Assembly: GCA_025403435.1 (NCBI GenBank) | Contig: CM046352.1 | Span: 2,020,893-2,084,892 of the forward strand | DNA from: Artocarpus heterophyllus | Taxonomy: Eukaryota; Streptophyta; Magnoliopsida; Rosales; Moraceae | Direction: 5' to 3' | DNA: 64,000 bases | Part shown: positions 46,484 through 56,631 of the stretch, one piece after another | Layout: the number at the start of each line of letters is the position of its first letter | Numbering within the stretch: the stretch's first letter is position 1 | Position numbers and translations under genes: made by a program | The notes under the pieces: model-generated | The model's database searches: none | The model's input: the letters and a program-made list of their open reading frames with translations, nothing else | Told to the model about the DNA's origin: nothing

Positions 46484-49117
46484 TCACGCCTCTTGGAGAA
46501 GTCCAACTGAAGTTGCGCACAACTTCAGTTTCTCAATCGGATCCATCTTGGTGAGCATATCTCTGGATCCTTTTACCACCCACCTTGCCTTATACCGTTT
46601 GCTGCCAGCACTTTTATTTTTTACCCGGTATACCCTTTTGTTGTGCAAGGACTTTTTACCCTGTGGTAACTTTGCCAGTTGCCATGTCCGATCCAACTCG
46701 TCCCTCATGGCTAACTCCCACTTGACCGAATCTTCAGCCTCCACGGCTTCATCAAAGCTCTCTGGCTTACCTTTGTCGGTCAACAAGATGTAATGCAGAG
46801 TTGGGGAGTATCTCTGCGGTGGTCTGATTGTCCTGCTAGACCTCCTGACTGGTGTGGCAGGAGTCCTCTGGTTTTCTTCTGGAGCTATGTTTTCCTGGTC
46901 TTCAACATCTGGATTTTGCACCTCCACTTCAGGCAGATCCTTCAATGGAATCACCTCAGGCTTCTTATCTTCAGAACCTGAACCCCTGGAGTCCGTGTTG
47001 TCTCTGTCCTTGTACAGAACACCTTCGTTGAAGATCACATCCTTGCTCCTGATAATCTTCCGGCTTTGGTCATCCCAGAGACGATAACCAAACTCAAGTC
47101 CGCCATAGCCAACCAGAAAACACTTCTTTGACTTGGCATCCAGTTTACTTCTATCAGCAGAATCAATGTGTGCATAGGAAACACAACCAAACACTCTCAA
47201 GTAAGAGAGATCAACCTGTTTATGGCTCCAGACTTCTTCCGGTAGCTTGAACTTCAGCGGTGTGGATGGACTTCTGTTTATCAGATGAGCGGCTGTGTTA
47301 ATCGCCTCAGCCCAAAACATCTTTGGCAGCCCTGCATGCAACCTCATGCTCCTAGCACGCTCGTTTAAAGTCCTGTTCATCCTCTCAGCTACCCCATTCT
47401 GTTGTGGTTTCCCTGGAATGGTCTTCCTCATCTTTATCCCATTCTCAACACAGTACCTCCTGAAATCTTCACCTAGATACTCTCCCCCATTGTCAGACTG
47501 CAAGCACTTCACCTTCAAATCTGTCTCGTTCTCCACCATGGCTCTCCATCTCTTGAAAGCATCGAACACATCAGATTTGTTTTTCAGAAAGTAAACCCAT
47601 ACCTTCCTGCTTGAGTCATCAATGAACGTCACATAGTAGTTTGCGCCACCAAGGGAAGTCACCGGCGCAGGCCCCCACACATCTGTGTGAACAAGCTCCA
47701 ATCTCCTGGACTTAGGCTCTCTACCCATCTTTGAGAAACTCACTCTCTTCTGTTTACCAAAGATGCAGGCTTCACACAAACTGTGATCAACAGTTTTCAA
47801 ACCCGGCAGTTTTCCTTTGCAGTGAAGCACATTCATACCCTTCTCACTCATGTGACCGAGCCTATAATGCCATAGCTCAGTATTGGCAGCAAAATCAGCG
47901 ACTGCTAGGGTATCTCTGCAACTAGAGTTCATGTAGAGAGTTCCAGCCTTGCGTCCCCGAGCAATAACCATCGCTCCTTTTGTGACTTTCCAACCTCCAC
48001 AATTGAAGGTTACTTTATGTCCATCATCATCTAGTTGCCCCACCGAAATCAAGTTGCGCATTAGTTTAGGAACATGTCTCACCTTATGAATCTTCCATAC
48101 CGACCCATTAGGCATTTTTAAACTGACATCTCCAATGCCAACTATATCCAAAGGTTCTCCATCAGCGAGATAAACCTTACCATGATTTCCAGCAACGTAG
48201 TTCTCCAGGACATGACGGTGTGCTGTGGTGTGGAATGATGCTCCTGAGTCTATCACCCACGAATCAAAAGAACTGTCGACAGACAAGATTAAAGCATCCT
48301 GTTGCTCTTCAGTGGCGGCGTTAGCTGCGTCATTGGTCTTGTCTTCGTTCTTCCTTGGAGCCCTGCAGTTCTTTTTCAAGTGGCCCGTCTTCCCACAGTT
48401 CCAACACTCCATTGTCCTACCGTTCCTTGACTTGCTTCTCCCATTCCTCGACTTGCCTCTCCTGCCATTATCTCTGTTGGATTGCCTGTCAAGTTTCTTG
48501 CCCCTATTATCAACATTAAGGGCCGAGTTCGACGAAGAGGCTTCTCCTGAGTCCTTCTTGCGAACTTCTTCCGCCAGAATAGAATTTCTGACATCAACAA
48601 ACTTTAATTTGGCATTCCCAAGCGAATTCGTAATGGCCACCCTCATGGGTTCCCAGCTATTCGGTAACGAGGCCAAGAGGATTAGAGCATTGATCTCATC
48701 ATCGAATTTAATCTCTACCGAGACCAATTGGTTTAGGACGGTGTTGAAACTGTTCAGGTGCTCTACCACCGAGGCACCTTCAGACATCTTTAAATTAAAG
48801 AGCTTCTTCATGAGATGTACCTTGTTATTGGCTGAGGGCTTCTCATACATCTCTGACAGAGCCTTCATCATCCCTGCTGTAGTGGTCTCCTTCGCAACGT
48901 TGTGGGCAACGTTCTTTGACAAAGTCAAACGGATCACACCGAGTACTTGTCTATCAAGGAGACTCCACTCCTCATCCTTCATGCCTTCGGGCTTATTACC
49001 CAAGGGCAAGTGCAGTTTTCTGCTGTATAAGTAGTCTTCTACTTGCATCCTCCAATAGGAAAAATCTGAACCATCAAATTTGGTGATGCCGACTGCCATA
49101 CCTTCTTCTCCAGTCAT
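46484..49117 (-). CDS. Copia gag-protease-integrase polyprotein lacking the RT/RNase H core
   Basis: 877 open codons. Gag (about 1-230) with FDGSDFSYWRMQVEDYL; zinc knuckle C238-C241-H246-C251; aspartic protease DSGAS (290-294); integrase with H417, H422, C448, C451 and catalytic D479, D542 and E578; GAG-type linker up to RSSRTIRPPQRY (759-770); then the first residues of RT, YKARWVVKG (842-850). At residue 851 the frame jumps to RDMLTKMDPIEKLKL, which is the conserved tail that normally follows RNase H. About 400-450 codons, including the catalytic YVDD region, are therefore missing in frame. The product could assemble and integrate but not reverse-transcribe, so it would need RT supplied by a relative. 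It is read from the 5' LTR at the right. No other lesion was seen. Confidence 0.93.
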   Translation of the reverse strand: MTGEEGMAVGITKFDGSDFSYWRMQVEDYLYSRKLHLPLGNKPEGMKDEEWSLLDRQVLGVIRLTLSKNVAHNVAKETTTAGMMKALSEMYEKPSANNKVHLMKKLFNLKMSEGASVVEHLNSFNTVLNQLVSVEIKFDDEINALILLASLPNSWEPMRVAITNSLGNAKLKFVDVRNSILAEEVRKKDSGEASSSNSALNVDNRGKKLDRQSNRDNGRRGKSRNGRSKSRNGRTMECWNCGKTGHLKKNCRAPRKNEDKTNDAANAATEEQQDALILSVDSSFDSWVIDSGASFHTTAHRHVLENYVAGNHGKVYLADGEPLDIVGIGDVSLKMPNGSVWKIHKVRHVPKLMRNLISVGQLDDDGHKVTFNCGGWKVTKGAMVIARGRKAGTLYMNSSCRDTLAVADFAANTELWHYRLGHMSEKGMNVLHCKGKLPGLKTVDHSLCEACIFGKQKRVSFSKMGREPKSRRLELVHTDVWGPAPVTSLGGANYYVTFIDDSSRKVWVYFLKNKSDVFDAFKRWRAMVENETDLKVKCLQSDNGGEYLGEDFRRYCVENGIKMRKTIPGKPQQNGVAERMNRTLNERARSMRLHAGLPKMFWAEAINTAAHLINRSPSTPLKFKLPEEVWSHKQVDLSYLRVFGCVSYAHIDSADRSKLDAKSKKCFLVGYGGLEFGYRLWDDQSRKIIRSKDVIFNEGVLYKDRDNTDSRGSGSEDKKPEVIPLKDLPEVEVQNPDVEDQENIAPEENQRTPATPVRRSSRTIRPPQRYSPTLHYILLTDKGKPESFDEAVEAEDSVKWELAMRDELDRTWQLAKLPQGKKSLHNKRVYRVKNKSAGSKRYKARWVVKGSRDMLTKMDPIEKLKLCATSVGLLQEA

Positions 49118-49151
49118 CGTTCTTGATCAAAACCTCCGCTCTGATACCAGT

Positions 49152-49928
49152 TGTTGGGTAATTAGACGACTCCTAATTCAAAGGATCGCAAGAACGAACA
49201 ATTGCAGAAAATAAATAGGAGAAAAGAAGAAAAAAAGAGACACCAAATTTTTATACAGGTTCGTCCAAATTTGAGACTACGTCCTGTTTCTGCCGCTTGC
49301 AGATTCCACTATGATGAAGGAGATTACAGATTACAAGAGCAGTTTCTCACACACTCACAAATTGTGCTTACCAAAACTCTCTTCTATCTAACACCCAATG
49401 GGAATTTTTTCTCTCTCAAGGATGAAGCTCTCAAGAATTATGCCTCTCACAATTCACACACTTTTCACACACACAACCCTAGCCACCTTGTATCTATTTA
49501 TAACCAAAGGAGGAGAAAATAGCAACTAATAGGAAACCCTAGTGGTTTCCCGTTTTTGGGACCTTTGAATTCGACTTTGATTCAAAACACATCGCGCAGC
49601 ACAGCGCGTCAGCGCCGCGGCGCTCGAAACGAGCGCTGCGGCGCTCCCCTGCGGCGCCTAGGCGCTCTTCACCTGGCGCCTAGGCGCTCACCACTCGACG
49701 CCTCGGCGTTGTCTTCCTGGCGCCTAGGCGCTCTCCACATAGCGCCTAGGCGCTCTTGTCCTGGCGCCTAGGCGCTCTGCACTTGGCGCCTAGGCGCCCT
49801 CGCCCCAGCGCCGCGGCGCTCTTCTGCCAGAGCCGCGGCGCTTGCTTTCTGCCTTCGAGGATGCGTTTTTCTCCCTTTTTCTTCCTTTTGCTGGGTTGTA
49901 AACTTGATTTGGCTCCACATCTGCAACA
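49152..49928 (-). repeat. Copia 5' LTR
   Basis: 777 bp; differs from the 3' LTR at about four positions. Carries its own copy of the 22 bp minisatellite (49611-49850). Confidence 0.95.
49611..49850. repeat. 22 bp palindromic-core minisatellite, second LTR copy
   Basis: Same unit number and order as 46107-46346, differing by one T/C in the second unit. Confidence 0.92.
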
Positions 49929-49933
49929 GTTCC

Positions 49934-52540
49934 ACCCATGAATATATATATATATGTATATATATATATAATATTGCAGAAATTAGGAAAAGAAATAAGA
50001 CATCAAGTATCTATTAAACAAGTTTTTTTCTTTTTTCTTAGCTGATGGACAAGTTCAAACTAATGTTTCAAACATCTCATTGCGGGTGACCTTTGAGTCA
50101 CATTGATTGTAGATATCTCGTGCGAGTTTCGATCCATATTGCGATAAACGTCCACAATGTCTCTCATAAGTCTCCTTCCGCAAGAGAAAAAATTCAAATG
50201 ATGAAATAAAAAACCATATTAAGATCAAGTGAATAATAATATAGAGAGATTAAGCTTAGGAATGTTCGCTTACAAGCGTTCTGAAACAGTGCTTATATCC
50301 AAAAAATTGTTTAGAAAGTTTGATAAACTTCAACCCTTGGGAGCCATATTCATATCCTAACAAAAGTTTTCTTATCTAATTCAAGTTATGTTCCTCTTGC
50401 CTCCTCTCGGAAATTATCTCATCAAATTGCTTTTTAGCCTCAAGATACTGTTGAGAGCCATCATGAGCTTTGTTAATCTATATAATTAAAAAAAAAAGAG
50501 AGAAAGAAAGAGAGAAATAAGTACAAATACTTATATGACGTTTGAGCAATAAAAGTTTAAATCAAAATTGGTTTATAATTTAAATTTTACAAGAGAAAAT
50601 ATCATAACAAAATAAATTTAAACCATAATTTTGTGATTTAAACTACATTTTGAAACGGTGTAAAACTTAAATTTTCGTATTAATTTAGTAATGAGCAAAA
50701 GCATTAGAAAGAGAGATCATTTGGAATTAAGTTAAGATAATAACGTTTAAGAAAGTTAAGTGACGGATCGAAAAGGCGTGACGTTATACTAACTCTCTCT
50801 ATCTTTCTTGTTCCATATCTCTCCTATCAAACAAAGTGTAAATAGATAATTGGAAAATTTTTTTTCTAAAGGACGCCTTTTACTCAATCCTTGAATTAAG
50901 GGATATACTCCTCAATTATACTTAAATCTCTGGATGTTATAAAATGATCATAGTTTGGAAGCAACAACCAATGACGTATTGAAAATTATATAAGAAAATA
51001 AAAAGAAGATAAAAAAAAAAACACATAGATTTAACATACAATATTTCAACATATACATAATAAGAAAATAAAGAGAATATACTAGCGAGGACCAGTACCA
51101 ACAATGAGTTCCATATAAATATAAATTGAGAGAATGCTATCAATGTCTAGATAAAATATATTTGTAATGAGATTTTTTTTTTTGGTAGTGGTGATCCATA
51201 CCTGAGCCGACCATAGAAGACATAAACTCTTTATATAAAGAGCCTTCAACTCTTATAGAGTTTATCTAATTAATCCAAAATCGGCCTATAAAAAGACCCT
51301 AAGATGATAAAAGTCTCTGACAGCTTCTCCTGCCAACCGAACCAGGTGTTGGTTAATGAGATAAATCTATAATCTATAAGCTTTTGTCTTTTTACGGTGG
51401 ACTTGTTGAAGAAAGATGACGGTAGTACTTATAGCGGCAGCCCAAACTCTAACGCTTTTATTTTTCTTGTCTTTTATTTTATTTTGTTTGTTTAGCTGAG
51501 CAAAATCCAAAAAGAAAAATGCAATTATTGAAAATGTTGAGGGAAATCCTAGGCTTGTGCCATGTGTATTTTCTGTTTTTGAAAATTTATTTCAATAAAA
51601 TAGGTGCATTGTATCATCTGCCCTTTAGGAATTTAACATCTAAGCGATCTGCTCATAATGTATTAATTTTAGGTATATTTGCCTCCTCTTTTTGAAAAAT
51701 AATTTAGTGAAATAAGTCTACCACGTCATCAGTCCAATAGAAATTTAACATCTAATTGACTTGCTTATTATATATTAATTTTTTTCATTCTCTTTGTTTT
51801 TAGGTGACCAAAATTCAAAAAGGAAGGTGCAATCATTGAAAATGTTGAGGGAAATCCTAGATGTGTATCTTGTGGTGTGTGTTTCCTATTTTTGAAAAAT
51901 TATTTAACAAAATAGGTGTGCTATATCAGCTGTTCGATAGAAATTTGACATCTAAACGAATAGCCCATAGTATATTAATTTTAGGTAGTTATATTTGTCT
52001 ACTCTTTTTGAAAAATAATTTAGTAAAATGAGTGTATCACATCATCCGTCCAATAAAAATTTAACATTTAAGTGACTTGCTTATTATATATTAATTTTAT
52101 GTGATTATGTTTGTCTCTTTTATAAATCTATTTTGTATCGTTCTTTAATCAACAAAGTCACTGTAAAATGTAAATAGATAATCTCGCTAAATGTCTTATA
52201 TTATTTAACCTCAAATAATATTATTTCATTTTCTTAAAATATTTTCTATATTTAAATTTATTTAGGAAACTTGATTACGACAAAAGGTATTGTACATTTT
52301 GAAAATCGAACATATATAAGAATGGAAAAGTCAAAAAGAAAAGCAAAGAAAAACATCAAGACTGAATAAAACAAAAAAGACAGAGCATACTTTTTCTTTA
52401 CATTGTTTGATAAAAGACAGAGAAAAATATATAAAAAAAAATATTTAACCTAGTTCATTTTACAATTATACCCTTATGCAAATATGAACAATAACGTATT
52501 ATTAGTATCAACATGATTATTTGACATACTATTCGTTTTG
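49934..52540. other. Intergenic, AT-rich
   Basis: No gene supported. It holds a TA microsatellite (about 49942-49971), a family 3 repeat (about 50545-50650) and the complex repeat at 51516-52110. The end lies just downstream of the MLO stop codon. Confidence 0.55.
51516..52110 (+). repeat. Two-level tandem repeat (about 300 bp units, each of two related halves)
   Basis: AATTATTGAAAATGTTGAGG GAAATCCTAG starts unit 1 (about 51523) and recurs at 51830 as AATCATTGAAAATGTTGAGG. Within each unit two halves carry TTTTTGAAAAATAATTTAGT, a CATC.GYCCAATAGAAATTT segment and TATATTAATTTTA. In all, four related blocks of roughly 100-130 bases. Confidence 0.65.
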
Positions 52541-55500
52541 TTAATGAGCTCCTCGCCGATGTGGACCCCGCAAATTCAATGAGCTACCCGCTTCTTGTAT
52601 TATTACTACTCTTCTTTGTCTTTGTAATTGAATTTCATTTTCTTCTTCTTCTTCTTCTTCTTGATCATCTTTTTCTTCCATGATTTCTCCTTTATAAGAT
52701 TTGTCTTTTACAAGAGGAGGAGCTTCAATGACACTAACACTGCTAATTCTAGGACTCCATTCAGCTGACAAAGAAGTACATGGAGATTGTAAAGATAGCT
52801 CTTGTATTTTCCTTTTCTCTCTCACCTCGGCTAACCAACGCTTTACAATGCCTCCCATTTGCTTTTCTAACGCTTTGCTCTTGAATTCTGAACCCATCTG
52901 CAAACGAATTATAAGTAAATTTTTTTAATGTTGTTCATTTTCTTGGATAACATTTAAAGAAACTAAAGGTCATGTTTGGTAAAGTTATATTGTATTGTAT
53001 TCGCATAAGACAATACATGTTTAGTGTACTTAGATATTGTATAAGGGGTTAAAATGTAATTTTCCAAAGATTAAAGAAAAAATGTAAATTTCATAAAAAT
53101 TAAGGAGTAAAATGTAGATTTTTAAAAATTATAGGACCAAAATGTTTTTTAACAAGTTGAGGTCAAATCTAATTTTTAGAATACAAATTTTTATTGTGAC
53201 CTCTTAATTTTAAAAAACATTATAAGTTTCGGCCAAACCTCGTGTCAGCTTGACCTAACTCTAACTCTAAACCGGGCCAAACCCCCAACATAAATTTATA
53301 GACTCGCTATAAAATAATACAATATAGTATACTGAAAATGAGTCGTATTATATAACACGACATGAACCGTATTAACATACAAATTAGCTTATACAATTAT
53401 AATGGTCATACCAAATATTACATTAATGTACTATTATACAATATGATGTTCTACTACATTTCACCATGCCCTAAAAGAAATATATTATGTCTTTTTTTAA
53501 GAAAATAATAATCAATTTTTAAAAAATGTTTTATGTTATATTTATTATTTTACAGGTTCAAAACATTACTAGTTTTACTTTCACTAATTTTGTAGAATTT
53601 TGATAATATATATGTATACACATGATAAAAAAAAAACCCCACCTGTGTAACAAGTGCATAGAGAGGAAGTGTACTGTAGCTGCAAAGGACTTGGACCATC
53701 ATCCTGCAGAGAAGTAGAGAATTAACAAACATTGGAATTAATTGAATTTGTCAATTATCCAAAGCTCTGTTGCGCTAAAATTTCATATTAAGTCCTTTCG
53801 AAAAAATGAAATTGCATATTAAGCAGGTGGTGATTGGTGAAGAACAAGGACTTACGCTATCACAATTCTTACGACAAAGATTACTGTGCCCACATTATAA
53901 CAAGAATCTAATCCATATTCGACCTGAGAAAGATCACCAAAAAGAAAAAATAATAAATGAAGAGTAGAGAATTAAAAGCCAAAAATTTAGGCCTGTTTGT
54001 TTTTATTCTCAAAATTTTTGAAAATATTTTCATACGTTTTTTGAGGTAAAAATTTTAAAAACACTTTTAGTATAATTTTTAAAAAATTCTTATTTTTTAA
54101 AAAAAATATTTTCATCTATTTTAGAAATAATATCAAACAGCCTTTTAGTGTTACAAGCTTATAGACAAATATTAACCAAAAAAAAAAAAAAGGCCTATGG
54201 ACTAAAATAACAGATAAGAGAGAGGAAAGAGAGAGAGCTTACTGTGACCCAGATGCTGAAAGCGAGCTCGTAAGCGTTCTAAAAACCAAAAAATTGCAAT
54301 TAAATACTATTAGACTTACAATTATTGTCATTAAGATAATAAATGGGTTTTCTGAGAATTACTATTTCACGCTATGTATTCTACTTGCAAGTTAGCGATG
54401 CTTTACTTGGACTAATCGCTAATTGCGTTAATTGCAAGTTAGTGATGTTTCAAAGTTCAGTTTGAACTAATTGTTTGAATTTAAAACATTATAACAATTT
54501 AAATTTTATGAGAGAAAATATTTTAATAAATTGGTTTGAAAAAAACACTACTTGGTTTGAACCACCGACATAGCTACGTTGTGCCCCCACCCATTTTTCA
54601 ATATTTAGGTTTCACCCTATAATTCAAAATTTTAGTTACAACTTAATTTAAAAGAATTGCAACTGTGAACCCACAAAATAATTGAAATTAGGGATGACAA
54701 AATTTGTGTTCGTATCATGTTCGTATCAGTACGTTTACAGCACGACACGTTTAGGCTAAACACGAACACGACACGATTAATAAACGTGTCAGAAATACAA
54801 ACACGAACATGACCCGCCTATGGCATGCGTAACACGGCACGACACAATTAACATGATTACTAAGCGGGCCATGATGGATTGACACAATAACAACACACAT
54901 ATAGCACGTTTATGACTCAATTAACTAAAAATTAAACAAATTTAAAAAGCCAATAAAGAAAATTAACAAAAACACGATATCTAATTAATACTAACCTACT
55001 ACAAATATTTCAAATATTTTTATTTTTAATTTTAAATGTGTTATAAACAGACGGATTGTGTCATGCCGAGTCGACATGTTTACGGTCCGTTTAATTAAAC
55101 GTGTTAAGGCGTCTTAGATATGTTTACACAAATCCAGCCCATTTATTTTCGTGTTATTTGTGCCAACCTATTTATGGCCCTATTAATAAACGTGCGGTCT
55201 AAACCCGTTTATCTCGTGTCATTTTCGTATCGTGTCATCGTGTCGTGTCTGAAATTGCCGAGTTTTAATTGAAATATATTGTTATGCCCCTACGAAAAAT
55301 TAAAATATATTGTTTTGTTCAATTTTGCAAAAAAAATTATAATTATGCTCCTATTTAATCCTTGAATTATATAGTTATATTTATTTTCATTCAATAAAAT
55401 ACTAAAATACCGTAACAATTTAAATTTTATAAGAGAAAATAATGTAGTAAAAATAGTTTTAATTAAAACTTTTAATTCAAACTAAGTTGTCAAATGGGCA

Positions 55501-56572
55501 CGTAATTTTCTTTCCTTTTTTTTTTTAATATGGAGAAGTCAGAGGACCATATAATACATACCACAAAGAGAGCGTAGTGAAGAAGAGTTAAGACGAATTT
55601 TGGCTTCCCAAACCAAAAGAGATCATCGTTTGGTTTGACAAGAGGAGTTCCAACTACCACAGTGTTTTGGTCTTTTATTTGAAGAGCCATTCTTGATACA
55701 ATTACTTCAAGTTTGGTTCCAACGGCCAGCACAATCTAGAACAACGAATTAAGAAAGTCCACAAGCAAATTAATTAGGGTGAAAATAAATAAATAAATAA
55801 ATTTAGGCACAGACTAGAGTAAATTTACTTACCACCATTGGAACGTAGGACAACCAGGTATCGACATGCCAGCCTGAAAAATTAACTCAAACAAATCCCA
55901 TGATCAAATTAAATTTCTAAGAATTAAGATTATTAGAGAGAAGATGAAACTAATAAATAAATAAATAAATGAATAAATAAATAAATTTCCTTCTTACCAT
56001 TCACGTCCACTAGCAATAGAATAACAACAAGAAACCACATCATAGGGCTGTAAAACAAATATCAAAAGCAGTTAATTTATATTATAATTTAACAGGAACT
56101 AGCCAGACACATATATATGAGATGAGAACCATAGAGATAATGAGAAACTTTTTTAGAGAGAGTTGTATTATCAAAATTAACAATTTATTTATCATGATAT
56201 ATATAAAAATGTAGTGCATAATTTGAGATCCTTATTTTTAAAATAGTTATGGTTTTTATGGTCTTGTATACAATGGTGTTTGGAGCCACGATTCAAACGA
56301 GTTAACGGTTTTTCTCTCACAAAATTTAAATTGCAACAATATATTCAATTTGAACAATTGGTAATGGTTCGAACTGAGTTCTATTCTATAAATTATGGTC
56401 TTGTCCCAGTAAAACCATCTAATTATTTCCCTAAAAAAATAAATAACATTGCATTATATATCTACAAAAAAAATTACTACCTGATTCCAACCACAGTACT
56501 GAAATCTCCCTCTAAGGATCTTTGTATGTATTGTTGGAAATTGAAGCTGTTGTGTCTAGCTGAAAAGTGAGC
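52541..56572 (-). CDS. MLO: MLO-family seven-transmembrane protein, last eight visible exons (5' part outside or beyond an inserted element)
   Basis: Exons on the minus strand: 56572-56481 (SFNFQQYIQRSLEGDFSTVV), 56047-55998 (MMWFLVVILLLVDVN), 55873-55833 (GWHVDTWLSYVPMV), 55735-55562 (IVLAVGTKLEVI ... LFWFGKPKFVLTLLHYALFV), 54278-54243 (NAYELAFSIWVT), 53923-53856 (VEYGLDSCYNVGTVIFVVRI), 53703-53643 (MMVQVLCSYSTLPLYALVTQ) and 52897-52541 (MGSEFKSKALEKQ to the stop). All visible junctions have GT/AG sites and matching phases, giving 292 open codons: the last three membrane spans and a cytosolic tail. The tail has the calmodulin-binding-type W region (IVKRWLAEVREKRK) and a Glu-rich run. MLO proteins are plasma-membrane proteins, some of them powdery mildew susceptibility factors and Ca2+ channels. 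The upstream exons must lie beyond the LTR element that starts 60 bases upstream of 56572. The clade was not resolved. Confidence 0.9.
53990..54144. mobile_element. MITE (family 2) in an MLO intron
   Basis: Ends GGCCTGTTTGTTTTTATT and AATATCAAACAGCCTT are inverted repeats, flanked by TTA (53987-53989 and 54145-54147). Interior similar to 31610-31760 (TATTTTCATACGTTTTTTGAGG, AAAAACACTTTTAGTATAAT). Confidence 0.7.
54689..55267. mobile_element. Non-autonomous hAT-like element in an MLO intron (579 bp)
   Basis: Flanked by a perfect 8 bp duplication ATTGAAAT (54681-54688 and 55268-55275). The left end TAGGGATGACAAAATTTG and the right end CAATTTC...GCCGAGTTTTA (reversed) are imperfect inverted repeats. 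Both subterminal regions hold many ACACGACACG / CGTGTCGTGT motifs in opposing orientation. No transposase frame is present. Confidence 0.75.
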
Positions 56573-56631
56573 CTGAAAATTATTTTGTTAGAAAATAATA
56601 AAGCAAAATTAAATTGTTCCTAGCTACAAAA

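Larger units (their letters stand above)
45648..49928 (-). mobile_element. Young Ty1/copia element with internal deletion (4281 bp)
   Basis: Two 777 bp LTRs (45648-46424 and 49152-49928) begin TGTTGGG and end CTGCAACA, flanked by GTTCC on both sides (45643-45647 and 49929-49933). On the minus strand the primer binding site TGGTATCAGAGC (tRNA-Met type) sits just after the right LTR (about 49138-49150), and the polypurine tract CAAGTGGGAGAT sits before the left LTR. Only four differences between the LTRs were found by eye, so insertion was recent. Confidence 0.95.

Noticed and set aside
45698..46554. Plus-strand frames in the copia LTRs (for example RRLGALHLAPRRS repeats)
   Set aside because: They are translations of the 22 bp minisatellite, present identically in both LTRs; not a gene.
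48225..49034. 269-codon plus-strand frame
   Set aside because: It is the reverse strand of the copia gag-protease frame; the minus strand carries all conserved motifs, and the plus translation is low-complexity Leu/Ser.
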